A stretch of DNA of 64,000 bases from positions 124,001-188,000 of the forward strand of contig JABFGH010000001.1 of assembly GCA_013112585.1 (NCBI GenBank). Direction: 5' to 3'. The position numbers and the translations under genes were made by a program. This document shows positions 24,969 through 35,180 of the stretch, piece by piece (position 1 is the stretch's first letter; each line of letters begins with the position of its first letter). The notes under the pieces were generated by a model. It did not search any database and was not told the origin of the DNA. It worked only from the letters and a program-made list of their open reading frames with translations. Origin of the DNA: Ignavibacteriota bacterium (GTDB taxonomy: Bacteria; Bacteroidota; Ignavibacteria; Ignavibacteriales; Melioribacteraceae).

Positions 24969-26309
24969 ATGAGCGAAACCAAAAAACATAAAATTGTAAA
25001 TGCCTGGATCTCTCAAGTTATCGGTAATGAAATTATTCCTGTATTCGGAGACTTACATTTTTCAAATGGCAAAATTGATAAGATAGAAAAGAAGAAATTT
25101 AAACTTCCTTTAGAGCAAAGTGATAAAAGTGAAACTGTTTATGATGCCGAAGGGAGAATACTCACTCTGCCGCTTGTAAATTTTCACGACCACATATACT
25201 CAAGGCTGGCAAAGGGTTTGCCGCTTACCGAACCAATGGATACTTTCCAGAATATTCTTAAAAATCTTTGGTGGAAATTAGATCTTGATTTGGATTTACC
25301 TATGATTGCCGCATCTGCTAAGATGGCTGGAATTGAATCAATTAAAAATGGCGTCACATACATATTTGACCATCATGCTTCACCGTCAAGTACAATTAAT
25401 AGTTTGAAAACTATTAAAGCCGAACTAAATAATTTTGGTTTGCGGGGGGTGTTATGTTTTGAAACTTCCGACAGAAATGGACAAGCTAAAAGTGATGAGG
25501 CTATTAAAGAAAATATTGATTTTTTCAAAAACTTGACAAATGATAATTTTAAAGGATTGTTCGGGCTTCATGCATCATTTACAGTTGATGATGAAACTTT
25601 AAATAAAGTACGCCGGTTAATTATTGAAAATGTTGTCGGAATTCATATTCACGTTAGCGAAGATGAAAGCGATAACGAGATTAGTTTGGAAAAATATAAT
25701 GCTTCACCAATTCAAAGGTTAGTTAATGCAAATCTATTGAATGCTAAAAGTATTATCGCTCACGGACTTCATATTGCACAAGCTGATTTAAATATTGTTG
25801 CGGATTGCGGAAGTGCAATTGCATACAACCTTGATTCTAATCTTAATAATTCGGTCGGGCTTCCTGACTTCAAAAATGTGCCCTCGGAGATACCAATTTT
25901 AATTGGAACCGATGGAATGCATGCCAATATTGCCAAATCGATGAAGCAATATTTTCTTCTTAATCGATTTAAAGGAAAAAGTTTTGATGATGCATTTGGA
26001 AATTTCATTGAAGTATATTTTAATCAATTAAATTTTGTAAAAAAATATTTTAACGATTTCCCAAATCTTAATGAAGGGGATAGAGCTGATTTTATTATTT
26101 GGGATTATGTTCCGCCCACTCCAATTTCAAAAAATAATTTTTGGGGGCATTACATTTACGGTGTAACGGAAAGTTCTGTTAAGTCGGTTGTTCAAAACGG
26201 AAAATATTTAATGAAGGATTTCCGACTGCGGGAAATTGATGAAGCTAAAAATTGGGAAGAGATAAATATCCAGGGAAATAATCTTCATAAAAAGTTTAGC
26301 GAAAAATAA
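24969..26309 (+). CDS. ssnA: SsnA-like metal-dependent aminohydrolase
   Basis: 446 residues of the amidohydrolase superfamily. Metal-binding motifs: NFHDHIYSRLAKGLPL (first HxH, here HDH), IHIHVSE, AHGLHI and GTDGMHA, in the usual order on a TIM barrel. The first motif and DHHASPS are typical of SsnA. In E. coli ssnA is part of the ygeW-ygfK-ssnA-ygfM-xdhD set, and SsnA has been connected with hydrolysis of a purine-derived ring in anaerobic uric acid use. It sits 12 bases before the XdhD-like gene. Confidence 0.85.
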   Translation: MSETKKHKIVNAWISQVIGNEIIPVFGDLHFSNGKIDKIEKKKFKLPLEQSDKSETVYDAEGRILTLPLVNFHDHIYSRLAKGLPLTEPMDTFQNILKNLWWKLDLDLDLPMIAASAKMAGIESIKNGVTYIFDHHASPSSTINSLKTIKAELNNFGLRGVLCFETSDRNGQAKSDEAIKENIDFFKNLTNDNFKGLFGLHASFTVDDETLNKVRRLIIENVVGIHIHVSEDESDNEISLEKYNASPIQRLVNANLLNAKSIIAHGLHIAQADLNIVADCGSAIAYNLDSNLNNSVGLPDFKNVPSEIPILIGTDGMHANIAKSMKQYFLLNRFKGKSFDDAFGNFIEVYFNQLNFVKKYFNDFPNLNEGDRADFIIWDYVPPTPISKNNFWGHYIYGVTESSVKSVVQNGKYLMKDFRLREIDEAKNWEEINIQGNNLHKKFSEK

Positions 26310-26321
26310 ATAAAGAAATAA

Positions 26322-28709
26322 ATGAAAGAAAAATTTAACATAGTAGGCAAGCCGGTAATTAGGCAGGATGCTTTTAACAAAGTAACCGGACAAGCAAAGT
26401 TTGCTGATGACTATAATTACCCAAACCAGCTGTACGCTGCAATGATAAGAATACCGGTCAGTCACGCAAAAATAAAATCCATAGATTACACTGAAGCAAT
26501 AGAATCGGGCTTAGTTGCAGCTACTTGTGATTCATCAGATATACCCGGCGCAAAAAAGGTTGGACCAATTAGAAAAGATCAGCCGGTATTTTGTGACGAA
26601 AAAGTTGTGACCAGCGGCGATGTGCTTGCTATGCTTATCGGTGAAAATGAATATGAACTTAAGCAGGCAAGTAAAAAAGTTAAAGTTGATTTTGAAGAAC
26701 TGCCGATACTAACCGACATTGAAAAGGCAATGGATGAAGATGCTCAAATAATTCATCCGGAATTTGAAAATAATTTAATTGTGCATTACCCGCTTCGTAA
26801 AGGAAATATTGATAAGGGTTTTGAGGAATCGGATCACATACTGGAGCAGACATACACAACCCCTCATATTGAACATGCCTATATTGAACCTGAAGCTGTT
26901 GTTGCTGTACCTCTTGAGGGAAATAGGGGAATAAAAATTATCGGCAGTATTCAGAATCCTCATACAGCAAGGAAAGTAGTAGCCGCAGTTTTGGGTCTGC
27001 CGCTAACAAAGGTTCGAATAATTCAAGCTGAACTCGGCGGCTCTTTTGGCGGGAAGGATGATACAATGAACATCCTATCAGCAAGGGCAGCAGTAGCGGC
27101 GTTAAAAACAAAACGTCCGGTTAAAATTCATTACAGCCGTGAAGAATCGATATTGGAATCGTATAAGCGGCATCCCTATAGATTAAAATATAAAGTCGGT
27201 TTTTCTAAAGCCGGTAAATTAAAAGCAATGAAAATTGATCTGCTTGCAGATGGCGGAGGATATTCTTGTATGAGTCCCTTTGTAACCTGGCGAAGTGTTG
27301 TGCAGGCGACCGGACCTTATGAAGTTGAAAATGTTTGGACTGATGTTAGAGCAGTTTATACAAATAATCCCTACACAGGTGCGTTTCGGGGATTCGGCAG
27401 TCCGCAGCCAATTTTTGCACAAGAATCTCTAATGGATGAAATAGCAGAAATTGCAGGCATTTCTCCTATCGAGATTAGAAAAATAAATGGTTTCCAAAAA
27501 GGTTCAGTGACTGCAAGCAGACAAGTTTTGAGAGATCATGAGATAAATTTGTTAAAAGTAGTTGAGCGAGCAGCCGAGGAATCTAATTTTTTAAGCGAAT
27601 GGAATAAAAATAAAAAAGATCAATCGAATGCTCCGAGTTTTGTAGATGAATTGAATCCAATTGTTAAGCCGGAGCATTTTATTCATCCAAGTAATAATGT
27701 AAAAAGGGGAATAGGATTAGCTACAAGTTTTAGAGGTTGTTCATTGGGAGCAGAGGGTGTGGATGCGGCGGCAGCTTATATTTCTGTTCAAACAGATGGT
27801 TCAATATATCTGCTATCAGGATTAGCCGAAAATGGACAGGGATTAAAAACTACATTTTCTATCATTGCAGCGGAAGTACTTGGAATTAGCGAAGATAGGA
27901 TACATTACTTAGAGCAAGATACGGGTATTATTGCAGACAGCGGTCCTACGGTGGCATCCCGTTCCACTTTGATGGGCGGAGGTGCAATAAAAGATGCTGC
28001 AACAATTATTAAAAATAGACTTAACGAAGTAGCCTTAAAGCATTTTAATATAACAGATTATGATGTATTAGTTTATAGAAATAATACTATAAGCAATACT
28101 GAAAATAACTTAAAAATTGAATTCAGCGAATTGTGTCAATTGGCATTTAATTCGGCGGTAAGTCTCTCTGCAGTGGGCTGGTATAAAGGACCAAATGTTG
28201 GATGGGACGAAGAAACCGGGCAGGGGGATGCATATTTTACCTATGTTTACGGTTGTCAAGTTGCTGATGTTTCAGTTGATATGTCAACCGGAGAGGTTTA
28301 TATCAATAAAATAGTGGCTGTGCATGATCCCGGAACTGTGATCAATATAATGGGAGCATTGGGACAAGTTTACGGTGGTGTAACTCAAGGAGCCGGATAT
28401 GGATTGTGGGAAGCTATTGAATCGGAAAAGGGAATGATAAAAGAATTGAATTATGATTTATATATCATTCCAACGAGTAAAGATATTGATAAGATTGAAC
28501 CGATATTTATTGAGGGTGAAGATGATCATGGTGCGTGGGGAGCAAAATCATTAGGTGAACCAACCTTAGAACTTACTTCCGCAGCACTCGCAAATGCAAT
28601 AAAAAATGCCACCGGTAAACGTTTATTCAATTTACCTTTGAATTTAGAGGAGGTTCTTCTTTCTAAAAAATTACGCCCAAAAGATTTTGTAAGGGAGAGT
28701 TCAAAATGA
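26322..28709 (+). CDS. Molybdenum hydroxylase large subunit (XdhD/XdhA-like)
   Basis: 795 residues. VGKPVIRQDAFNKVTGQAKF at the N terminus (cut here), GGSFGGKDD for molybdopterin binding, GAFRGFGSPQ with the Arg of the purine site, LAENGQGLKTTF, and GAWGAKSLGEPTLE with the catalytic Glu. The Arg-containing FRGFG motif and its place among ssnA, ygfM-like and ygfK genes favour a purine or related N-heterocycle. FAD and [2Fe-2S] subunits follow with overlaps of four and eleven bases, forming a heterotrimer. No Tat leader, so cytoplasmic, unlike the 17887-21834 enzyme. Confidence 0.87.
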   Translation: MKEKFNIVGKPVIRQDAFNKVTGQAKFADDYNYPNQLYAAMIRIPVSHAKIKSIDYTEAIESGLVAATCDSSDIPGAKKVGPIRKDQPVFCDEKVVTSGDVLAMLIGENEYELKQASKKVKVDFEELPILTDIEKAMDEDAQIIHPEFENNLIVHYPLRKGNIDKGFEESDHILEQTYTTPHIEHAYIEPEAVVAVPLEGNRGIKIIGSIQNPHTARKVVAAVLGLPLTKVRIIQAELGGSFGGKDDTMNILSARAAVAALKTKRPVKIHYSREESILESYKRHPYRLKYKVGFSKAGKLKAMKIDLLADGGGYSCMSPFVTWRSVVQATGPYEVENVWTDVRAVYTNNPYTGAFRGFGSPQPIFAQESLMDEIAEIAGISPIEIRKINGFQKGSVTASRQVLRDHEINLLKVVERAAEESNFLSEWNKNKKDQSNAPSFVDELNPIVKPEHFIHPSNNVKRGIGLATSFRGCSLGAEGVDAAAAYISVQTDGSIYLLSGLAENGQGLKTTFSIIAAEVLGISEDRIHYLEQDTGIIADSGPTVASRSTLMGGGAIKDAATIIKNRLNEVALKHFNITDYDVLVYRNNTISNTENNLKIEFSELCQLAFNSAVSLSAVGWYKGPNVGWDEETGQGDAYFTYVYGCQVADVSVDMSTGEVYINKIVAVHDPGTVINIMGALGQVYGGVTQGAGYGLWEAIESEKGMIKELNYDLYIIPTSKDIDKIEPIFIEGEDDHGAWGAKSLGEPTLELTSAALANAIKNATGKRLFNLPLNLEEVLLSKKLRPKDFVRESSK

Positions 28710-29596
28710 TACCAGAACATAAATTTATAAATGCGGATAATATTGAAGATGTATTGCGGCTGCTCAATGAAAATGATAATGCTAAAGTAATTGCCGGCGG
28801 AACCGACATCATTCCCGGGTTTCATATTGACTCTGCAAGATTTAAAGAAATAGAACTATTGATCGATATAAATAAAATAAAGGATTTTAATTCGATTGAG
28901 TTAGCAGATAATCATTTATCGATCGGAGCATCTTCAAATTTTACTCAAATAATTAATGACCCAAATGTAAATAAATACTTCCCGCTTCTTGTGAATGCTG
29001 TATCTCAAATCGGGAGTCACCAGATTCGCAACAGGGCTACAATAGGCGGAAATTTTATAAATAATGCACCTTGCGCTGATAGCGTTCCTGCTCTTCTAAT
29101 TTATAATGCAGTTCTTGAAATAAAATCAATAATTGAAACAAAGGAAATTCCTCTTTCAGAATTTTTATTGAAACAATATCAAACTGCATTAAATACAAAC
29201 GAAGTTGTTACTAGGGTAAAGCTGCCATTCTTAAACGAAAATTATTCTGGGAAGTTTTACAAATTAGGACGCAGGCGCGGAGTGGCAATAAGTAGAATAT
29301 CTTTAGCTGTATTAATGAAAAAATCAAATGGAATAATTGAAGATGTTAGAATTGCAGGCGGCGCGGTTACTCCAATTGGGACGCGGTTTACCAAGATTGA
29401 AGATATGATGAAAGGAAAAGCAGCAAAGTCCGATTTGTTTAAGGAAGCCGCACAAAAAATTGGTGAACAGATATTAGAATTAACCGGTCTTAGGTGGTCT
29501 TCAATTTATAAATTACCTGTCGTTCAGCAGAAGATTTATCAACTGCTTGAAGAAATAAACTTGGAAATGAATTCTGTGAATAAAAATGAAAATTAA
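28706..29596 (+). CDS. FAD subunit of molybdenum hydroxylase (YgfM/XdhB-like)
   Basis: 296 residues with the CO-dehydrogenase-flavoprotein fold: VIAGGTDIIPGFH (FAD pyrophosphate loop) and QIRNRATIGGNFINNAPCAD (second FAD motif). The C-terminal domain has ISLAVLMKKSNGIIEDVRIAG (cut to ISLAVLM for the strand). No Fe-S insertion, in contrast to the gene at 20851. It overlaps the large-subunit stop by four bases (ATGA) and the [2Fe-2S] subunit start by eleven bases. Confidence 0.9.
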   Translation: MIPEHKFINADNIEDVLRLLNENDNAKVIAGGTDIIPGFHIDSARFKEIELLIDINKIKDFNSIELADNHLSIGASSNFTQIINDPNVNKYFPLLVNAVSQIGSHQIRNRATIGGNFINNAPCADSVPALLIYNAVLEIKSIIETKEIPLSEFLLKQYQTALNTNEVVTRVKLPFLNENYSGKFYKLGRRRGVAISRISLAVLMKKSNGIIEDVRIAGGAVTPIGTRFTKIEDMMKGKAAKSDLFKEAAQKIGEQILELTGLRWSSIYKLPVVQQKIYQLLEEINLEMNSVNKNEN

Positions 29597-30056
29597 ATTT
29601 ACATTAAACAAAAAGAAAGTAACAGCCGAAGTCGAATCAACTGAAAGACTAATTGATTTACTGAGAAATAAATTTCAGTTGATGGGTACAAAAGAGGGGT
29701 GCTCAATTGGCGAATGTGGAGCCTGCACTATTTTAATGGATGGAAAGGCTGTAAACTCCTGCCTCGTTTTGGCTGAACAAATTGAAGGTGCAGAAATTAT
29801 TACTATTGAAGGAATTGCCGATGGTGAACAACTTCATCCAATTCAAGAAAACTTTATAAAAGCTGGCGCTATTCAATGCGGGTTTTGCACACCGGGAATG
29901 GTAGTTTCTTCTTATGAATTATTGAATGAAAATCCCGAACCTAATGAAGAAGAAATTAAAGAGGCAATTGCCGGAAACCTTTGCAGGTGCACGGGCTATA
30001 AGCAGATTATTGATGCGGTAAAAATCAGTGCAGAGCAATTGAGGGATTCAAAATAA
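29586..30056 (+). CDS. [2Fe-2S] subunit of molybdenum hydroxylase
   Basis: 156 residues, the classic two-cluster small subunit: CSIGECGACTILMDG near 41-55 and CGFCTPGMVVSS ... CRCTGYKQI near 98-140. No export signal. It is last in the 23499-30056 operon and passes electrons from the molybdenum site in the 26322 product to FAD in the 28706 product. Downstream transcription meets the oppositely oriented ygfK. Confidence 0.92.
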   Translation: MKIKFTLNKKKVTAEVESTERLIDLLRNKFQLMGTKEGCSIGECGACTILMDGKAVNSCLVLAEQIEGAEIITIEGIADGEQLHPIQENFIKAGAIQCGFCTPGMVVSSYELLNENPEPNEEEIKEAIAGNLCRCTGYKQIIDAVKISAEQLRDSK

Positions 30057-30383
30057 TTGGTTGAATAATAAAGTTTTACGTTGAACCACAACATTGTTGC
30101 TTCTTTTTCTTATCTCCTTTACTAAAAACACCTGACTCCCGACAGGCAAGATTTAACCGCTATTCGGTCTAAATTAATTAATCATATTCTTAACAAATGA
30201 ATTTTTTTAATAATGAAAAGACAGCCCGATTAATTTGGTTTGAATAATTTATAATAATAATTATTAAGTAATTATATAGTTTAGGCTGATATTGATTTTG
30301 TGAGTGCACATCAAGAACAGAACAATTTTGCCAATTTAAGGAATTCCATAGGAGTTCAATGTTTGCAGCAAGTTGAAGCCGCA
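30057..30383. other. Convergent intergenic region, no gene supported
   Basis: About 330 bases between two converging operons. It is AT-rich. CCTGACTCCCGACAGG near 30130 can form a small hairpin that might end the plus-strand operon, but there is no clear T-run. A short minus-strand frame at 30190-30384 has poor coding character and I do not support it. Confidence 0.45.
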
Positions 30384-30409
30384 TAAAAAAGAACCACAGA
30401 GTGGTTCAA
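30384..30409 (-). terminator. Intrinsic terminator of ygfK
   Basis: Read on the minus strand: GAACCAC, loop TCT, GTGGTTC, then TTTTTTATG. Stem bases are 30391-30407. It lies 28 bases downstream of the ygfK stop codon. Confidence 0.82.
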
Positions 30410-30436
30410 CCAAAACACTAAAACACACATACGGAA

Positions 30437-33400
30437 TTAAGCAGTAAATAAATAATCAAACTTCCTATACAGATTCCAAATCATTTCTGTTGTTAAATTA
30501 TCAATTTCATTCGATGCATTTTCTAATTTACCACTATCATTTAATGTAACATGGCTTGCCTTAGAATTACTTCTTAATAAAAATTTAAGATTACTGCCAT
30601 TTTTCCCTGCCAAAAATATTCCATCATTCATGGAATCGTTAAACTCTTCTTCGCTCCAAAATATTGTAAACTTCTCTTTGTACGGTGCACCAATATATGG
30701 ACAAAATGTTTCACAGTTGCCACACTCGTTGCAAAAACTATCGATGTGCATAATTTGATATAAATTTGAAAATGATTCAGATAACTCTTTTGAGGGTAAC
30801 GCTATGTTCGCCCGATTAGGACAAACGTCAACGCACTTATTGCAAACAGTGCTGCACAATAAGCATCTATCAGCTTCACTAACCAAGTCCTCATTGTTCG
30901 GTATGCAGACATTTCCCTTTTGAATTGATGCGGCTAAATCATTTCTATCAGCTTTTGATTCATACTGAAAATTGAAGCTGATATTTTCTTTTTCTAAAAT
31001 TGCTTCAGCGGCTTTCTTTCCATCAGCCATTGACAGCACTACGGTTGAGGGACCTCTTAAAGCATCGCCGCCAATGAATACATTTTCAATGTTTGTTTCG
31101 AATGTATTTTTATCGGTGCTAATATTTCCAAAATCATCAAACAAAATTCCGTTTTCTTTCAAAATATTTACATCAACATTTTCACCAATTGCGGTAATTA
31201 TTGAATCAACATTGAAATATTGAAATTCATCGTCAATTGGGATTACTCTTCTCCGCCCGTCATCACCGAGTTCCGATAATTCCATTTTCCGGCATTTTAA
31301 TTTCCCATCCTTCCATTCAACAGGTTGAAGCAGTTCATGAAATTCAACTCCATCATTCATGGCTGCGTAAAATTCCTCCATATCGGCGGGCATAAATTCT
31401 TTTGTACGGCGGTAAATTATTTTAACATTTTTCACTCCGCTGCAGCGCAATGCAGCTCTTGAACTATCCATTGAAGTATTGCCGCCTCCTACTACTACTA
31501 CATTTTCTCCCAATTCATAATCCTTGTTAACGCGATAATCCCAAAGAAAATCTAACGAATCTACAACCTCTTTATCTGTACTGTTTAATTTTAGTTTATT
31601 GGAGATGCCGGCACCAATTCCAATAAAAATATATTTGAAGCCGGATGCGAATAAATTATCAACCGAAAAATTTCTATCTATTCCCATCTCAAATTTTGCT
31701 CCGAGAGATTTAATCAAATCAACATCATTATTAATTGCCTCTTGCGGTAATCTAAAATTGGGAATAACATTTTGTACCGTACCGCCCGGATCTTTTGAAG
31801 AATCAAAAACAGTTACATCAAATCCCTTTTTAGCTAAAAAGTATGCGGCTGTTAATCCCGCGGGACCTGCGCCAATAATTGCCGCTGAAACATTAATGCT
31901 GCTATCAACCTCCACTCTGTTCTTTATTTTTGAATAAGCATTTTCGGCAGCTTCCTTTTTAATATCTCTAATTAAAAGCGGGCTATCGTAATCCCAGCGG
32001 GTGCAATGCTGCATACATTGGTGATCGCAAATGTAGCCGGTAATGTGCGGAAGCGGATTGCGTGCAATGATACAATTCAATGCCTCTTCATAATTGCCTT
32101 TGCTCATTAAATTTATGTAATCAGGTACATCCTGTTGAATTGGACATGCTTCCTGGCAAGGCGCTATGTAACAGTCAAACATGCCTAACGCCTTATCAAT
32201 TTTTATTGAATCAATCTCTCTAATTGATTTTTTATATTCACTGCTCTTTAAAGATTGTAGAGCAGCTGATTCAAGATTTGCTAAATTAATTTTACTGTTT
32301 TGCAATTTCCAATTATCATCAATTAGTTTTGCTATTTGATTTAAGCGCAAGTAGCCGCCCGGTTTCAGCAAATCTGTTACAAGTGTTACCGGGTAAATTC
32401 CTGAATCAATTATCGATTTAACATTTGTAACTGCTGCACCGCCGGAAAATGATATGCTGATATTTCCATCTAATTCTTTTGCTAATTTGTAAGCAAGATT
32501 TATTGTGAGAGGATATAGGGACCTGCCGGACATGTACATTTCATCGCCGGGCAAGGCTTTAAGAATATTTTTTACTGCCAAAGTGTTGGAAAGTTTTATA
32601 CCGAAATTTCTATGATGTTCTTCAGCAAAGGTTTGCAAAGTTTTTATGAGGATAATAGCGTCAGAAAATTTTAAGTCGGCATCAAAACTTTTTTGTTCTA
32701 ATTTAATATTATAACCCAACGTAGTTAATGTAGCGTTCACCCATTCATAACCAAGTAACGTCGGATTCAATTTTATATATGTATGCAAACCTTTTTCCTT
32801 AATTAAATACTTTGCTATCGATTCAATTTCTTCCGGAGGGCAGCCGTGCATTGTAGATAGCGTAACCGAATTAGAAACATTGGATGAAATATTTTGAATG
32901 GTATGAATAATACTTTCTAATTTTTCAGTATCAATATTAAATTTTATTTTTAATAAATCTGTAATCCTGTAATCTTGTAATCTTTCAATTAATTCTTCTT
33001 TATATTTCTCAAACTTTTTCTCTATTGCAGCATCCTTAATCGATTCAATAAACCTATCCATGCGGGGCTTTTTAATTCCGGCTAAATCATAACCCACACT
33101 CATATTAAAAATGAAACTCCTTTTACCATCAACATCTGAGTTAAATAATCCATCGAATAAATGTAGTACAAACCACGCCTTCAGGTATTCGTCAAATGAT
33201 TGTTCAAGTGTTAGTTCCTGCGACCATTCAACATTGTATCCTTCATCCTGTGCATCAATACATGGTTTATCAATTTCCAAAGTATCCATAATCTGAACTG
33301 TTTTAAGTTCAAAAAATCTGCTGCCTGTTAAATATGCAGCAATAATGTTTTGTGCCATCTGAGTATGCGGACCGGCAGCAGGACCAAGAGGGGAGGAAAG

Positions 33401-33547
33401 ATTTTCATTAAATAAAACAGTGTTTGAATTTTTAGGAATGTAAAATAGCTCTTCAGGAATTCCAAATATACTGTTCTGATTTTTGTATTCTTCAAATATC
33501 CAATTAATCAGACTATTAAAACTTACCGGACTCATTTTATCTGACAT
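30437..33547 (-). CDS. ygfK: YgfK-like multidomain Fe-S flavoprotein
   Basis: 1036 residues, the usual length of YgfK. Order: dihydroorotate dehydrogenase-like barrel (about 1-430; TLSTMHGCPPEEIE), GltD-type N-terminal Fe-S region (CYIAPCQEACPIQQDVPDY ... CDHQCMQHCTRWDYDSPLL, near 460-545), NAD(P)H/FAD domain (AAIIGAGPAGLTAAY and VVVGGGNTSMD), and C-terminal ferredoxin sites (CLLCSTVCNKCVDVCP, CNECGNCETFCP). Once annotated as a selenate reductase subunit, it is now tied to anaerobic purine/uric acid breakdown, probably as a reductase of a purine-derived ring. It is read divergently from the sigma-54 activator at 33675. Confidence 0.93.
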   Translation of the reverse strand: MSDKMSPVSFNSLINWIFEEYKNQNSIFGIPEELFYIPKNSNTVLFNENLSSPLGPAAGPHTQMAQNIIAAYLTGSRFFELKTVQIMDTLEIDKPCIDAQDEGYNVEWSQELTLEQSFDEYLKAWFVLHLFDGLFNSDVDGKRSFIFNMSVGYDLAGIKKPRMDRFIESIKDAAIEKKFEKYKEELIERLQDYRITDLLKIKFNIDTEKLESIIHTIQNISSNVSNSVTLSTMHGCPPEEIESIAKYLIKEKGLHTYIKLNPTLLGYEWVNATLTTLGYNIKLEQKSFDADLKFSDAIILIKTLQTFAEEHHRNFGIKLSNTLAVKNILKALPGDEMYMSGRSLYPLTINLAYKLAKELDGNISISFSGGAAVTNVKSIIDSGIYPVTLVTDLLKPGGYLRLNQIAKLIDDNWKLQNSKINLANLESAALQSLKSSEYKKSIREIDSIKIDKALGMFDCYIAPCQEACPIQQDVPDYINLMSKGNYEEALNCIIARNPLPHITGYICDHQCMQHCTRWDYDSPLLIRDIKKEAAENAYSKIKNRVEVDSSINVSAAIIGAGPAGLTAAYFLAKKGFDVTVFDSSKDPGGTVQNVIPNFRLPQEAINNDVDLIKSLGAKFEMGIDRNFSVDNLFASGFKYIFIGIGAGISNKLKLNSTDKEVVDSLDFLWDYRVNKDYELGENVVVVGGGNTSMDSSRAALRCSGVKNVKIIYRRTKEFMPADMEEFYAAMNDGVEFHELLQPVEWKDGKLKCRKMELSELGDDGRRRVIPIDDEFQYFNVDSIITAIGENVDVNILKENGILFDDFGNISTDKNTFETNIENVFIGGDALRGPSTVVLSMADGKKAAEAILEKENISFNFQYESKADRNDLAASIQKGNVCIPNNEDLVSEADRCLLCSTVCNKCVDVCPNRANIALPSKELSESFSNLYQIMHIDSFCNECGNCETFCPYIGAPYKEKFTIFWSEEEFNDSMNDGIFLAGKNGSNLKFLLRSNSKASHVTLNDSGKLENASNEIDNLTTEMIWNLYRKFDYLFTA

Positions 33548-33674
33548 AAAAGATTACCATATTTAATTTATAAATTTGCTTCTGCCAATTGTATTTGATC
33601 AGAATATTATTATATTTTAATATAAGACATAATCGTATTAAATACATTCAGTATTTAAAATATTATATAGAATT

Positions 33675-35042
33675 GTGATATCAAATTTGAGACTACCGAT
33701 GATAAGAAAAAGTATATCAAACATTCCTAAAGAGCATGCGGGGATTATACTTGAAAGCATTGCAGACGGCGTTTTTACCGTAGATGCTAACATGGTGATA
33801 ACATATTTTAATCGTGCAGCCGAAAAAATAACAGGCGTAAAAAGAGAAGAGGCACTCGGTCATTTTTGTTATGAAGTGCTGCGTTCTAATATATGTGAAA
33901 CCATGTGCCCCCTGAGGAGTACATTTAAAACCGAACAGGATATTATAGATAAGCATAAAAATATTCTTACAAATGACGGAAGGCAGAAGACTGTTAGTAT
34001 AAGTACATCGGTTCTGAAAGATGAAAACGGCAAGGTAATAGGCGGGGTAGAAACTTTTCGCGATCTTTCAACAATTGAGGTCTTGAAAAAAGAGATAAAC
34101 AAAAATTATACTTTTGAAGATATTGTTTCTAAGAATCGCGAAATACTGCGGTTGTTTGATATACTACCCAACATTGCCGAAAGTGAAAGCACCGTGCTGA
34201 TTGAGGGAGCAAGCGGATCCGGGAAAGAACTTTTTGCACGCGCAATTCACAATTTAAGTTTTAGAAAAGATAAGCCCTTTGTTGCCGTAAACTGCGGTGC
34301 ACTTCCCGATTCACTTTTAGAATCAGAATTGTTCGGATATGTTAAAGGTGCTTTCACAGATGCCAAAACTGATAAACCGGGAAGATTTGCACGGGCTGAA
34401 AGAGGTACAATATTCCTGGATGAAATTGATAGTCTCACAAAATCGACACAGGTAAAACTGCTAAGGGTATTGCAGGAAAAAGAGTTCGAACCGCTCGGAG
34501 CAACATCGGTTAAAAAATCTAATGTAAGAGTAATTGCAGCAACAAGTGAAAACCTTAATGAACTTGTTAGGGAGAAAGATTTTAGGGATGATCTCTATTA
34601 CAGATTAAATATAGTAAAGATTAAACTTCCTGCTCTGGTTGATAGAAGAGATGACATTCCGCTTCTCGTAAATCATTTTATAGAAAAGTTTAATCATAAA
34701 ATGAATAGAATGATAACCGGAATTTCCGATGATGTTTTGAAAATACTGATGAGGTATGACTTTCCCGGAAATGTTAGAGAATTAGAAAATATAATCGAAC
34801 ATTCTTTTGTTATGTGTTCTAATATTGTTATTCAAGTTGAGCATTTGCCGGCTGAATTGATCGAAAGAGAAATCGAAGATGAAATGGATAGAAGAATGAG
34901 TTACCCTCTTAATTTAACGGAGAGAAAATTAATTATTGATGCGCTTCAGAAAAACAACTGGAATAGAAATGAAACCGCAGATGAATTAGGGTTGAACAGA
35001 TCAACATTGTGGAGGAAAATGAAGAAGTATAAGATCATTTAA
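33675..35042 (+). CDS. PAS-domain sigma-54 activator (no receiver domain)
   Basis: 455 residues. PAS domain (about 20-135) containing Cys65, Cys74 and Cys78 (CYEVLRSNICETMCPL), a spacing seen in activators near NifX/Orp-type genes and suited to an Fe-S or thiol switch. AAA+ domain (about 150-380): Walker A GASGSGKE, Walker B GTIFLDEID, and a variant loop GAFTDA in place of GAFTGA. Fis-type HTH at the end (NRNETADELGLNRSTLWRKM). The start at GTG 33675 is uncertain; ATG 33699 is possible. A 10-bp inverted repeat and sigma-54 promoter 30-150 bases downstream point to the 35287 operon as its target; divergent ygfK may be another. Confidence 0.9.
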   Translation: MISNLRLPMIRKSISNIPKEHAGIILESIADGVFTVDANMVITYFNRAAEKITGVKREEALGHFCYEVLRSNICETMCPLRSTFKTEQDIIDKHKNILTNDGRQKTVSISTSVLKDENGKVIGGVETFRDLSTIEVLKKEINKNYTFEDIVSKNREILRLFDILPNIAESESTVLIEGASGSGKELFARAIHNLSFRKDKPFVAVNCGALPDSLLESELFGYVKGAFTDAKTDKPGRFARAERGTIFLDEIDSLTKSTQVKLLRVLQEKEFEPLGATSVKKSNVRVIAATSENLNELVREKDFRDDLYYRLNIVKIKLPALVDRRDDIPLLVNHFIEKFNHKMNRMITGISDDVLKILMRYDFPGNVRELENIIEHSFVMCSNIVIQVEHLPAELIEREIEDEMDRRMSYPLNLTERKLIIDALQKNNWNRNETADELGLNRSTLWRKMKKYKII

Positions 35043-35073
35043 ATTGATGTTTCACTAAATTCAACACGCAACA

Positions 35074-35097
35074 TAATGATGCAATACTGCATCATTA
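35074..35097. promoter_or_regulatory. Perfect inverted repeat, likely activator-binding enhancer
   Basis: TAATGATGCA (35074-35083) and TGCATCATTA (35088-35097) are exact reverse complements across a four-base spacer. The centre is about 97 bases upstream of the -24 GG of the sigma-54 promoter at 35181, the normal distance for an upstream activator site of a dimeric Fis-type HTH protein such as the gene just upstream. No T-run follows, which argues against a terminator. Confidence 0.68.
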
Positions 35098-35180
35098 TCA
35101 ACTCATAATATACCACTCCTAAAAAAAGAAAACTCACAAAAGCCAATAACCATAAGGGGTTACAGTAGATTCTATTTTAT

